Positions 47,311 to 58,764 are shown, counted from the first letter of the stretch. The stretch is 64,000 bases of DNA from Cherax quadricarinatus (GCF_038502225.1 NC_091307.1:24469678-24533677), one strand, 5' to 3'. Numbers and translations are program-made. Notes: generated from the letters alone by a model not told the origin.

Positions 47311-48032
47311 TGTGAATGCAGCAGCGAGGAGGCGGTTGGAGGCAGTGGAGATGTCCTGTCTAAGGGCAATGTGTGGTGTAAATATTATGCAGAAAATTTG
47401 GAGTGTGGAAATTAGGAGAAGGTGTGGAGTTAATAAAAGTATTAGTCAGAGGGCTGAAGAGGGGTTGTTGAAGTGGTTTGGTCATTTAGAGAGAATGGAT
47501 CAAAGTAGAATGACATGGAGAGCATTTAAATCTGTAGGAGAAGAAAGACGGGGTAGGGGTCGTCCTCGAAAAGGTTGGAAGGAAGAGGTAAGGGAGGTTT
47601 TGTGGGCGAGGGGCTTGGACTTCCAGCAGGCGTGCATGAGCGTGTTCGATAGGAGTGAATGGAGATGAATGGTATTTGGGACCTGACGATCTGTTGGAGT
47701 GTGAGCAGGGTAATATTTAGTGAAGGGATTCAGGGAAACCAGTTATTTTTATATAGCCGGACTTGAGTCCTGGAAATGGGAAGTACAATGCCTGCACTTT
47801 AAAGGAGGGGTTTTGGGATATTAGCAGTTTGGAGGGATATGTTGTGTATCTTTATACGTATATGCTGCTAAACTGTTGTGTTCTGAGCACCTCTGCAAAA
47901 ACAGTGATTATGTGTGAGTGTGGTGAAAGTGTTGAATGATGATGAAAGTATTTTCTTTTTGGGGATTTTCTTTCTTTTTGGGTCACCCTGCCTCGGTGGG
48001 AGACGGCCGACTTGTTGAAGAAAAAAAAAAAA
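47311..48032 (+). mobile_element. LINE family A, 3' part with intact tail (copy A3)
   Basis: Encodes the RT C-terminus in frame 47312-47668: ARRRLEAVEMSCLRAMCGVN, then EEGLLKWFGHLERM and RRGRGRPRKGW, ending DRSEWR and a stop. The 3' UTR follows to the tail TCACCCTGCCTCGGTGGGAG, GACTTGTTGAAG and a 14-bp A run. The open frame of over 115 codons and the poly(A) make this one of the younger-looking LINE-A copies, though severely 5' truncated. Confidence 0.85.
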
Positions 48033-48044
48033 CATACATACATT

Positions 48045-48236
48045 GTTCATAGGGAAGTGGAACAGAATTCTTCCTCCGTAAGTCATGCGTGTTGTAAGAG
48101 GCGACTAAAATGCCGGGAGCAAGGGGCTAGTAACCCCTTCTCTCGTATAAATTACTAAATTTAAAAGAGAAATTTTCGTTTTTCTTTTTGGGCCACCCTG
48201 CCTTGGTGGGATACGGCCGGTGTGTTGAAAGAAGAA
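48045..48236 (+). mobile_element. SINE-B copy B4
   Basis: GGGAAGTGGAACAGAATTCT, then GCGACTAAAATGCCGGGAGC, AAGGGGCTAGTAACCCC, and the tail CACCCTGCCTTGGTGGGATA, CGGCCGGTGTGTTGAAAG. Same layout as 3141-3310 on the other strand, truncated at the 5' side. Confidence 0.83.
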
Positions 48237-48251
48237 GACATACATACATAC

Positions 48252-48402
48252 ATGTCATAAGAGGAGACTAAAATGCTGGGAGCAATAAGATAGTAACCCT
48301 TTTTCCTGTACAAATTACTAAATGTAAAATGAAGAAAACTTTATGAAAGCATTTCTTCTTCAGGTCATCGTGTCTCTGTGGGAAACAGCCAATGTGTTAA
48401 AC
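48252..48402 (+). mobile_element. SINE-B copy B5
   Basis: Begins TGTCATAAGAGGAGACTAAA and ends in a diverged tail (CATCGTGTCTCTGTGGGAAA, CAGCCAATGTGTTAAAC). Tandem with B4, each followed by CATACATACAT-type text. Confidence 0.75.
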
Positions 48403-48408
48403 AATATA

Positions 48409-48611
48409 CAGTGGACCCCCGCTTAACGATCACCTCCCAATGCGACCAATTATGTAAGTGTATTTATGTAAGTGCATTTGTACGTGTATGTTTGGGGGTC
48501 TGAAATGGACTAATCTACTTCACAATATTCCTTATGGGAACAAATTCGGTCAGTACTGGCACCTGAACATACTTCTGAAATGAAAAGATATCGTTAACCG
48601 GGGGTCCACTG
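48409..48611. mobile_element. TA-flanked TIR MITE, family M1 (copy b)
   Basis: 203 bp, CAGTGGACCCCCG at both ends as an inverted repeat, TA at 48407-48408 and 48612-48613. Inverted relative to copy a at 26358-26560 and the same length to the base. Confidence 0.92.
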
Positions 48612-48619
48612 TATATATA

Positions 48620-49000
48620 TTTTTTTAACAAAGGCTATCTCCCACTGAGGCAGGGTGACCCAAAAAAGACACTATCATCATCGTTCACACAATTACTGTC
48701 TAGCCAGAGGCATGCAGATATGACAGGTCAGATGTAACTATAAACAGTAAATATCCTAAACCCCTCCTTTAGAGTGCAGGCACTGTACTTCCCACCTCCA
48801 GGACTCAAATCTGGCTAACCAGTTTCCCTGAATCTATTCACAATACATTACCCTGCTCACATTCTACCAGCTCATCAAGTCCCAAAAACCATTCTTCTCT
48901 ACTCACTCCTATCAAACACACTCACACATGCCTGCTGAATGTCCACACCCCTTTCACACAACTTCCCTTACACCCTCCCTCCATCCTTTCCTAGGATGAT
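48620..49000 (-). mobile_element. LINE-A 3' end (copy A6)
   Basis: Minus-strand tail TCACCCTGCCTCAGTGGGAG, then the LINE-A 3' UTR to the RT C-terminal end at about 48985 (diverged from 47580-48020). Noncoding. Confidence 0.8.
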
Positions 49001-49004
49001 CCCT

Positions 49005-49095
49005 ATCAACACTGGCCGTCTACCACTGAGGCAGGGTGACCCAAAACATACCACTTTCACTATCCATCATTCACATTATCACTCTTTCCAGAGGT
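49005..49095 (-). mobile_element. Second LINE-A tail adjoining A6
   Basis: A further minus-strand tail (TCACCCTGCCTCAGTGGTAG) and about 50 bp of UTR, immediately upstream of A6. A tandem short insertion. Confidence 0.7.
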
Positions 49096-49235
49096 ACATA
49101 TACATATATAAGATGTAAGACAAGCCACAGGAGGTGGAAATCTTGAGCTTTTCATCCCCCGTAGCTTATCTTGCATTGTTAAGATCACCTGTATGCGATT
49201 GTTTGCACACACACACACACACACATATACATGTA

Positions 49236-49558
49236 CAACCTCTCCTCACTTAATGGAGTTCTGTTCCAAAGACCACATCAGCAAACAAATGCGTCGCTAA
49301 GTGAGAAGCATACAACAATGGTAGTGGGTTTCTGTCAACTATATTTGATACTGTTTTAATGTCACCTTTGCACCATTTATAACATTTCTGGTATACTTTT
49401 AAATGTTTATCCAGTAGTGTACTGTATACTGTAATAAACAGAATAGTGGAAATCAGCTCTAATATACATTATTTAGGTATGCATACTAGTCAGAGCCTGT
49501 TGTAAGTCCGAGTCATTGGTAAACGAGTACATGTATGTCGCTAAGTAAGGAGAGGCAG
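49236..49558. mobile_element. TA-flanked TIR MITE, family M2 (copy b)
   Basis: 323 bp with ends CAACCTCTCCTCACTTA and, complemented, CTGCCTCTCCTTACTTA; TA at 49234-49235 and 49559-49560. The interior matches 24000-24310 (for example GTTTTAATGTCAC, ACCATTTATAACATT, GTAATAAACAGAAT). A CA microsatellite precedes it. Confidence 0.85.
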
Positions 49559-49744
49559 TATATGCAAAACAATCGCAGACAGGCAATCTTAACAATGCAA
49601 GACAAGCTATGGGGTTGGAAATCTTAGCTCAAGTACTTACACACTTCTCAGTGCATCACGAGCTGTGCAATGTTGCAAAAGCAGTAATAGGAAAACTGAA
49701 GGTAAGTTTTCTCAGAGAATGGCAGTGTGATTTGCACCCACCAG
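49559..49744. other. Spacer between MITE M2b and satellite
   Basis: About 185 bp of unassigned sequence. A GCAAGACAAGCTATGGGG segment partly echoes 49105-49165 in inverse order (both near the text 'aatcttgagc'/'cttaacaatgcaagac'), suggesting an old inverted duplication flanking the MITE. Confidence 0.4.
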
Positions 49745-50145
49745 TATCTAGCAAGGGTGTGCACCACTCAGCTGGCAAGGGCGTGCACCGCTCAGCTGGC
49801 AAGGGCGCGCACCGCTGAGCTGGCAAGAGCACGCACCGCTCAGCTGGCAAGGGCACGCACCGCTCAGCTGGCAAGGGTGCGCACCGCTCAGCTGGCAAGG
49901 GTGCACACCGCTCAGCTGGCAAGGGCACACACCGCTCAGCTGGCAAGGGCGCACACTGCTCAGCTGGCAAGGGCGTGCACCACTCAGATGGCAAGGGAGT
50001 GCACCGTTCAGCTGGCAAGGGCACGCACCACTCAGCTGGTATGGGCGCGCACCGCTCAGCTGGCAAGGGCGCGCACCGCTCAGCTGGCAAGGGCGCGCAC
50101 TGCTCAGCTGGCAAGGGTGCGCAGCACTCAGCTGGCAGCCGAGCA
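49745..50145. repeat. 24-bp satellite array, about 16-17 units
   Basis: Unit CAGCTGGCA AGGGCGCGC ACCGCT (24 bp) in near-perfect tandem. 24 is divisible by three, so one frame gives an eight-residue repeat (LARARTAQ); not treated as coding. It joins the 32-bp array at about 50140-50160. Confidence 0.95.
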
Positions 50146-53100
50146 AGGCAGCTCATCATTCAAGTGGCGGGCAGGCAAGGCAGCGCATCGTTCAAGTGGC
50201 AGCCAGGCAAGGCTACGCATCGTTCAAGTGGCGGCGAGGCAAGACTGCGCATCGTTGAACTGGCAGCCAGCCAAGGCTGCGCATCGTTCAAATGGCAGCC
50301 AGCCAAGACTGCACATCATTCAACTGCAGCCATGCAAGGCTATACATCGTTCAAATGGCAGCCAGGAGAGGTTGTGCATCGTTCAACTGGTAGCCAAGCA
50401 AGGCTGCGCATCGTTCAACTGGAGGCCAGCCAAGGCTGTGCACCATTCAACTGGCGGCCAAGCAAGGCTGCGCATCGTTTAACTGGCAGCCAGTCAAGGC
50501 TGCACATCGTTCAACTGGCGGCCAGGCAAGGCTGTGCATCATACAACTGGCAGCCAGGCAAGGCTACGAATCGTACAACTGGCAGCAAGGCAAGGCTGTG
50601 CATCGTTCAACTGGCAGATAGGCAAGGCTGCACATCATTCAACTGGCATCCAGGCAAGGCTGTGCATTGTTCAACTGGCAGCCAGGCAAGGCTACGCATC
50701 ATTCAGCTGGCGGCCAGGCAAGCCTGCGCATCGTTCAACTGCAACCCGGTAATGCTGCATATCGTTCAACTGGCAGCCAGGCAAGGCTGCACATCATTCA
50801 ACTGGCAGCCAGGCAAGGCTGCACATCATTCAACTGGCAGCCAGGCAAGGCTGTGCATCATTCAACTGGCAGCCAGGCAAGGCTACACATCGTTCAGCTG
50901 GCGGCCAGGCAAGGCTGCGCATCGTACAACTGGCAGCCAGGCAAGGCTGAGCATCGGTCAACTGGCAGCCAGGCAAGGCTGCTCATCGTTCAACTGGCAG
51001 CCAGGCAAGGCTGTGCATCATTCAACTGGCAGCCAGGCAAGGCTACACATCGTTCAGCTGGCAGCCAGGCAAGGCTGAGCATCGGTCAACTGGCAGCCAG
51101 GCAAGGCTGAGCATCGTTCAAGTGGCGGCCAGGAAAGGCTGCACATTGTTCAAATGGCGGCCAGGCAAGGCCGCGCATCGTTCAAGTGGCGACCAGGCAA
51201 GGCCACGCATCGTTCAAGTGGCGGCCAGGCAAGGCTGCACATTGTCCAAGTGGCAGCAGGCAAGGCTGCACATTGTTCAAGTGGCGGCCAGGCAAGGTCG
51301 CACATAGTTCAAGTGGCGGCCAGGCAAGGCTGCGCATCGTTCAAGTGGCGGCCAGGCAAGGCCGCACATCGTTCAACTGGCGGCCAGGCAAGGCTGCGCA
51401 TTGTTCAAGTGGTGGCCAGGCAAGGCCGCACATCGTTCAACTGGCAGCCAGGAAAGGCTGCACATCATTCAACTGGCAGCCAGGCAAGGCTGTGCATCAT
51501 TCAACTGGCAGCCAGGCAAGGCTACACATCGTTCAGCTGGCGGCCAGGCAAGGCTGCGCATCGTTCAACTGGCAGCCAGGCAAGGCTGAGCATCGGTCAA
51601 CTGGAAGCCAGGCAAGGCTGAGCATCGTTCAAGTGGCGGCCAGGAAAGGCTGCACATTGTTCAAATGGCAGCCAGGCAAGGCCGCGCATCGTTCAAGTGG
51701 CGGCCAGGCAAGGCCGCGCATCGTTCAAGTGGCAGCAGGCAAGGCTGCACATTGTTCAAGTGGCGGCCAGGCAAGGCTGCGCATTGTTCAAGTGGCGGCC
51801 AGGCAAGGTCGCACATAGTTCAAGTGGCGGCCAGGCAAGGCTGCGCATCGTTCAAGTGGCGGCCAGGCAAGGCTGCACATCGTTCAACTGGCGGCAAGGC
51901 AAGGCTGCGCATCATTCAAGTGGCGGCCAGGCAAGGCCGCACATCGTTCAACTGGCAGCCAGGCAAGGCTGCACATCATTCAACTGGCAGCCAGGCAAGG
52001 CTGTGCATCGTTCAAGTGGCGGCCAGGCAAGGCCGCACATTGTTCAACTGGCAGCCAGGCAAGGCTGCACATCATTCAACTGGCAGCCAGGCAAGGCTGT
52101 GCATCATTCAACTGGCAGCCAGGCAAGGCTACACATCGTTCAGCTGGCGGCCAGGCAAGGCTGCGCATCGTTCAACTGGCAGCCAGGCAAGGCTGAGCAT
52201 CGGTCAACTGGCAGCCAGGCAAGGCTGCGCATCGTTCAACTGGCGGCCAGGCAAGGCTGCGCATCATTCAACTGACGGCCAAGCAAGGCTGCGCATCATT
52301 CAACTGGCAGGCAGGCAAGGCTGCGCATCATACAACTGGCAGCCAGGCAAGGATGTGCATCCTTCAACTGGCAGCCAAGCAAGGCTGTGCATCGTTTCAA
52401 CTGGCGGCCAGGCAAGGCTGCGCATCGTTCAACTGGCAGCCCAGCAAGGCTGCGCATCGTTCAACTGGCAGCCAGGCAAGGCTGAGCATCGGTCAACTGG
52501 CAGCCAGGCAAGGCTGTGCATCGGACAACTGGCAGCCAGGCAAGGCTGTGCATCGTACAACTGGCAGCCAGGCAAGGCTGTGCATCGTACAACTGGCAGC
52601 CAGGCAAGGCTGTGCATCATACAACTGGCAGCAAGCTGTGCATCGTACAACTGGCAGCCAGGTAAGGCTGCACATCGTTCAAATGGCAGCCAGGAGAGGC
52701 TGTGCACTGTTCAAGTGGCAGCCAGGCAAGGCTGCGCATTGTTCAACTGCAACCCGGTATTGCTGCAGATCATTCAACTGGCAGCCAGGCAAGGCTGCGC
52801 ATCATTCAACTGGCAGCCAAGCAAGGCTGCGCATTGTTCAACTGGCGGCCAGGCAAGGCTGCACATCTTTCAACTGACGGCCAGGCAAGGCTGCGCATCA
52901 TTCAACTGGCGACCAGGCAAGGCTGTGCATTGTTCAAGTGGCGGCCATTCAAGGCTGCGCATCATTCAACTGGTGGCCGGGCAAGGCTGCACATCGTTCA
53001 ACTGGCAGCTAGGCAAGGCTGTGCATCGTTCAACTGGCAGCCAGGCAAGGCTGCGCATCGTTCAACTGGCAGCCAGGCAAGGCTGCGCATCGTTCAACTG

Positions 53101-56100
53101 GCAGCCAGGCAAGGCTGTGCATCCTTCAACTGGCAGCCAGGCAAGGCTGCGCATCATTCCACTGGCAGCCAGGCAAGGCTGAGCATCGTTCAACTGGCAG
53201 CCAGGCAAGGCTGTGCATCGTTCAACTGGCAGCCAGGCAAGGCTGCACATCGTTCAACTGGCAGCCTGTCTAGGCAATGCTGTGCATCATTCAACTGGCA
53301 GCCAATCAAGGCTGTGCATCGTTCAACTGGCAGCCAGGCAAGGCTGCACATCGTTCAACTGGCAGCCTGCCTAAGCAATGCTGTGCATCGTTCAACTGGC
53401 AGCCAGGCAAGGCTGCACATCGTTCAACTGGCAGCCAGGAAAGGCTGCACATTGTTCAAATGGCGGCCAGGCAAGGCCTCGCATCGTTCGAGTGGCGGCC
53501 AGGCAAGGCCGCACATCGTTCAAGTGGCAGCCAGGCAAGGCCGCGCATCGTTCAAGTGGCGTCCAGGCAAGGCTGCGCTTCGTTCAAGTGGCGGCCAGGC
53601 AAGGCTGCGCATCGTTCAAATGGCGGCCAGGCAAGGCTGCGCTTCGTTCAAGTGGTGGCCAGGCAAGGCTGCGCATCATCCAAGTGGCGGCCAGGCAAGG
53701 CTGTGCATCGTTCAACTGCAACCCGGTAATGCTGCATATTGTTCAACTGGCAGCCAGGCAAGGCTGTGCATCATACAACTGGCAGCCAGGCAAGGCTGCG
53801 CATCGTTCAACTGGCAGCCAGGCAAGGCTGTGCATTGTTCAAGTGGTGGCCAGGCAAGGCTGCGCATCGTTCAACTGGTGGCCGGGCAAGGCTGCACATC
53901 GTTCAACTGGCAGCTAGGCAAGGCTGTGCATCGTTCAACTGGCAGCCAGGCAAGGCTGCGCATCGTTCAACTGGCAGCCAGGCAAGGCTGCGCATCGTTC
54001 AACTGGCAGCCAGGCAAGGCTGCGCATCCTTCAACTGGCAGCCAGGCAAGGCTGCGCATCATTCCACTGGCAGCCAGGCAAGGCTGAGCATCTTTCAACT
54101 GGCAGCCAGGCAAGGCTGTGCATCGTTCAACTGGCAGCCAGGCAAGGCTGCACATCGTTCAACTGGCAGCCTGTCTAGGCAATGCTGTGCATCATTCAAC
54201 TGGCCGCCAATCAAGGCTGCGCATCGTTCAACTGGCAGCCAGGCAAGGCTGCACATCGTTCAACTGGCAGCCTGCCTAAGCAATGCTGTGCATCGTTCAA
54301 CTGGCAGCCAGGCAAGGCTGCACATCGTTCAACTGGCAGCCAGGAAAGTCTGCACATTGTTCAAATGGCGGCCAGGCAAGGCCTCGCATCGTTCGAGTGG
54401 CGGCCAGGCAAGGCCGCACATCGTTCAAGTGGCAGCCAGGCAAGGCCGCGCATCGTTCAAGTGGCGTCCAGGCAAGGCTGCGCTTCGTTCAAGTGGCGGC
54501 CAGGCAAGGCTGCGCATCGTTCAAATGGCGGCCAGGCAAGGCTGCGCATCATCCAAGTGGCGGCCAGGCAAGGCTGTGCATCGTTCAACTGCAACCCGGT
54601 AATGCTGCATATTGTTCAACTGGCAGCCAGGCAAGGCTGCGCATCATACAACTGGCAGCCAGGCAAGGCTGCGCATCGTTCAACTGGCAGCCAGGCAAGG
54701 CTGCTCATCATTCAACTGCAGCCATGCAAGGCCGCACATCGTTCAAATGGCAGCCAGGAGAGGCTGCGCATTGTTCAACTGGCAGCCAAGCAAGGCTGCG
54801 CATCGTTCAACTGGCAGCCAGGCAAGTCTGCGCATCATTCAACTGGCAGCCAGGCAAGTCTGTGCATCATTCAACTGGCAGCCAGGCAAGTCTGCGCATC
54901 GTTCAACTGGCAGCCAGGCAAGGCTGCACATCATTCAACTGGCAGCCAGGCAAGGCTGCACATAGTTCAACTGGCAGCCTGCCTAGGCAATGCTGTGCAT
55001 CGTTCAACTGGCAGCCAGGCAAGGCTGTGCATCGTTCAACTGGCAGCCAGGCAAGGCTGCGCATCGTTCAAATGGCAGCCAGGCAAGGCGCATCGTACAA
55101 CTGGCAGCCAGGCAAGGCTGCGCATCATACAAGTGGCGGCCAGGCAAGGCTGAGCATCGTTCAACTGGCAGCCAGGAAAGGCTGCGCATTGTTCAAGTGG
55201 CGGCCAGGCAAGGCTGAGCATCGTTCAAGTGGCGGCTAGGCAAGGCCGCGTATTGTTCAAGTGGCTGCCAGGCAAGTCCGCGCATCGTTCAACTGGCGGC
55301 CAGGCAAGGCCACTCATCGTTCAAGTGGCAGCCAGGCAAGGCTGCGCATCGTTCAAATGGCGGCCAGGCAAGGCTGCGCATTGTTCAAGTGGCGGCCAGG
55401 CAAGGCTGCGCATCGTTCAACTGGCAGCCAGGAAAGGCTGCACATTGTTCAAATGGCAGCCAGGCAAGGCCGCACATCGTTCAAGTGGCGGCCAGGCAAG
55501 GCCGCGCATCGTTCAAGTGGCGGCCAGGCAAGGCCGCTCTTCGTTCAAGTGGCAACCAGGCAAGGCCGCGCATCGTTCAAGTGGCGGCCAGGCAAGGCCG
55601 TGTATCGTTCAAGTGGCGGCCAGGCAAGGCTGCACAATGTTCAACTGGTGGCCAGGCAAGGCTGTGCTTCGTTCAAGTGGCGGCCAGGCAAGGCTGCACA
55701 TCATTCAAGTGGCGGCCAGGCAAGGCTGCGCATCATTCAAGTGGCAGCCAGGCAAGGCTGCGCATCGTTCAAGTGGCGGCCAGGCAAGGCTGCACATCAT
55801 TCAAGTGGCGGCCAGGCAAGGCTGTGCATCGTTCAAGTGGCAGCCAGGCAAGGCTGCTCATCGTTCAAGTGGCAGCCAGGCAAGGCTGCACATCATTCAA
55901 GTGGCGGCCAGGCAAGGCTGCGCATCATTCAAGTGGCGGCCAGGCAAGGCTACACATCATTCAAGTGGAGGCCAGGCAAGGCTGCGCATTGTTCAAGTGG
56001 CGGCCAGGCAAGGCTGCGCATCGTTCAAGTGGCGGCCAAGCAAGGCCGCACATCGTTCAAGTGGCGGCCAGGCAAGGCTACGCATCGTTCAACTGCAACC

Positions 56101-57660
56101 CGGTAATGCTGCATATTGTTCAACTGGCAGCCGGGCAAGGCTGCGCATCTTTCAACTGGCAGCCTGCCTAGGCAATGCTGTGCATCGTTCAACTGGCAGC
56201 CAGGCAAGGCTGTGCATCGTTCAACTGGCAGCCTGCCTAGGCAATGCTGTGCATCGTTCAACTGGCAGCCAGGCAAGGCTGTGCATCGTTCAACTGGCAG
56301 CCAGGCAAGGCTGCGCATCGTTCAAATGGCAGCCAGGCAAGGTGCATTGTACAACTGGCAGCCAGGCAAGGCTGAGCATCGTTCAAGTGGCGGCCAGGAA
56401 AGGCTGCACATTGTTCAAATGGCGGCCAGGCAAGGCCGCACATCGTTCAAGTGGCGGCCAGGCAAGGCCGCGCATCGTTCAAGTGGCGGCCAGGCAAGGC
56501 TGCGCATCGTTCAAATGGCGGCAAGGCAAGGCTGCACATTGTCCAAGTGGCAGCAGGCAAGGCTGCGCATTGTTCAAGTGGCGGCCAGGCAAGGCTGCGC
56601 ATTGTTCAAGTGGCGGCCAGGCAAGGTCGCACATCGTTCAAGTGGCGGCCAGGCAAGGCTGCGCATCGTTCAAGTGGCGGCCAGGCAAGGCCGCACATCG
56701 TTCAAGTGGCGGCCAGGCAAGGCCGCACATCGTTCAACTGGCGGCCAGGCAAGGCTGCGCATCGTTCAACTGGCAGCCATGCAAAGCAGCACATCATTCA
56801 ACTGGTAACCAGGCAAGGCAGCACATCATTCAACTGGCAGCCAGGCAAGCCTGTGCATCGTTCAACTGGGAGCCAGTCAAGGCTGGGCATCACTGAACTG
56901 GCAGCCAGGCAAGGCTACACATTGTTCAACTGGCAGCCAGGCAAGACTGCGCATCGTTCAACTGGCAGCCAGGCAAGGCTGCGCATCGTTCCCACTTGCA
57001 GCCAGGCAAGGCTGTGCATCGTTCAACTAGCAGCCAGGTGAGGCTGTGCATCGTTCAACTGCAGCCATGCAAGGCTGTGCATTGTTCAACTGGAAGCCAG
57101 GCAAGGCTGTGCATTGTTCAACTGTCATTCAGGCAAGGCTGTGCATCGTTCAACTGGCGGCCAGACAAGGCTTTGCATTGTTCAACTGTCAGCCAGGCAA
57201 GGCTGCACATCGTTCAACTGGCAGCCTGCCAAGGCAATGCATCATTCAACTGGCACCCAGGCAAGGCTGTGCATCATTCAACTGCAACCCGGCAAAGTTA
57301 CATATTATTCAACTGGCAGCCAAGCAAGACTGCGCATTGTTTAATTGGCAGCCAGGCAAGGTTATGCTACCATTCAATTGGCAGCAAGGGAAGGCTGTGC
57401 ATCGTTCAACTGCAGCCATGCAATGCTGCGCATCGTTCAACTGACAGCCTGCCAAGGCAATGCATCATTCAACTGGCACCCAGGCAAGGCTGTGCATCAT
57501 TCAACTGCAACCCGGCAAAGTTACATATTATTCAACTGGCAGCCAGACAAGACTGCGCATTGTTTAACTGGCAGCCAGGCAAGGTTATGCTACCATTCAA
57601 TTGGCAGCCAGGCAAGGCTATGCATCATTCAACAAGTAGCCAGCAAGGCTACGCATCATT
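50146..57660. repeat. 32-bp satellite array, roughly 230 units
   Basis: Unit CAACTGGCA GCCAGGCA AGGCTGCGC ATCGTT (32 bp), with two main variants: AACTGGCAGCC and AAGTGGCGGCC. Three units make 96 bp, or 32 codons, and all three + frames of the unit lack stops, so frames up to 555 codons appear without selection for protein. A shortened variant (CAACTGCAACCCGGTAATGC) recurs near 50740, 52750, 53720, 54593, 56097, 57287 and 57507. A 905-bp segment is duplicated in tandem (start about 52970 and 53875), and a 223-bp one near 57225 and 57448. Confidence 0.96.
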
Positions 57661-57985
57661 GAACCAGTAACCAGCAAGGCTACATATCCTTCAAGCACTA
57701 GCCGTCAACACTACACATCATTCAATGAATAACTAGTGAGGCTATGTATAGCTCGACACTTATCCAGTATGGTAATGCCTTACTGAACTACTGAAAGTGA
57801 CTTCTATGTTATACAACAAATAGTCAATATAGCTGTACATCATTTAAAAGAATAGTCAATAAGGCAATGTATTATTCAGACTAGCTAATAAAGCCATGAC
57901 AAATGTAACAAGTAGTCTACAAAACTACATATTCTATCTTTCAATAGTACCCAGTAAAGCTGCGAGGCTTTCACTGAGTATCTAA
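57661..57985. repeat. Decayed right edge of the 32-bp satellite
   Basis: Units remain recognisable but strongly diverged (CAAGGCTACATATCCTTCAA, then TAGTCAATAAGGCAATGTAT, and so on), fading into unique DNA by about 57985. The left edge at 49745 is abrupt by contrast. Confidence 0.75.
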
Positions 57986-58764
57986 TAACATTACATTAAT
58001 AAGGGGATTGAAATCTGAAGGGGCCATATGGCACTTGGGAAACTGGAGGCAGATTTGATCTAAGGAAATGGAGGGCAGTTCCAATTTCCTGGATCAAGAG
58101 CCTCTCACCAGCATTAAGGCTTTACTGAATCTTTGAAGCATTCTGTCCAATACTGTGTGTTTGTATTTTACTTAATGATGCTGTATAAAAACCATTCTGA
58201 AGAACATCATCTAAAATCAAACTGAAATTCCTCTCCTTAACAAAATTTAAGGAAACTCCTTTTGGAACTTCATTCAACTTCATCAGTACTTTAATCTGAA
58301 TTTCCAAATATCTGCAACTTAATATATTGCAACTTCTATATCAATTAAAGCTCCTTGATTTTTCTGTATCTGTATTCTATAATAGCTTATCACATCGATT
58401 CATAGGATCCCCGAAATTATGAACTAAGTGTACATACAACAATTTGTATGAACAATGTACATTATGAACTTCTCTAAGCCACAATTCATTACACGTATAA
58501 TACTAAGAGGTTGTAGAGGAAGACATGTGCAACACCTGGAGTTTATCAAATAAGGAGGCATGAGGATGGAGCCTTTAGTACTGGAACCAGTGGAAGTAAT
58601 GGAGAGATGCGGCGGTTCAAGACATGATTAAGTGGGACCCACTGGTGGAAGTCTGTCCTCATGCCTTCGTAATAAACTGAGAAATTGGGCTATGCAGGTT
58701 AAACGTCTCTCACAGATACCCAGGTGTTTGCACGTGTCACACTCTTTAACTTTACAATACAGCA
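57986..58764. other. Intronic DNA with a LINE 5'-UTR-like scrap
   Basis: At about 58000-58118 the text CAGTTCCAATTTCCTGGATC / AAGAGCCTCTCACCAGCATT resembles the 5' end of the I-clade-like LINE (42160-42217: AATTCCTCAGACCAAGAGCC, TCTTCACCACGCC). The rest (58119-58764) shows nothing recognisable. Confidence 0.5.

Noticed and set aside
55229..56896. A 555-codon open frame (and others of 505, 461 and 367 codons) in the satellite
   Set aside because: They are readings of the 32-bp tandem unit. The unit has no stop in any forward phase, overlapping frames are equally open, and there is no start context, splice structure or known domain.
50146..57660. Possible CRISPR-like array because the unit is 32 bp
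   Set aside because: There are no variable spacers; repeats are directly adjacent, and the genome is clearly eukaryotic.
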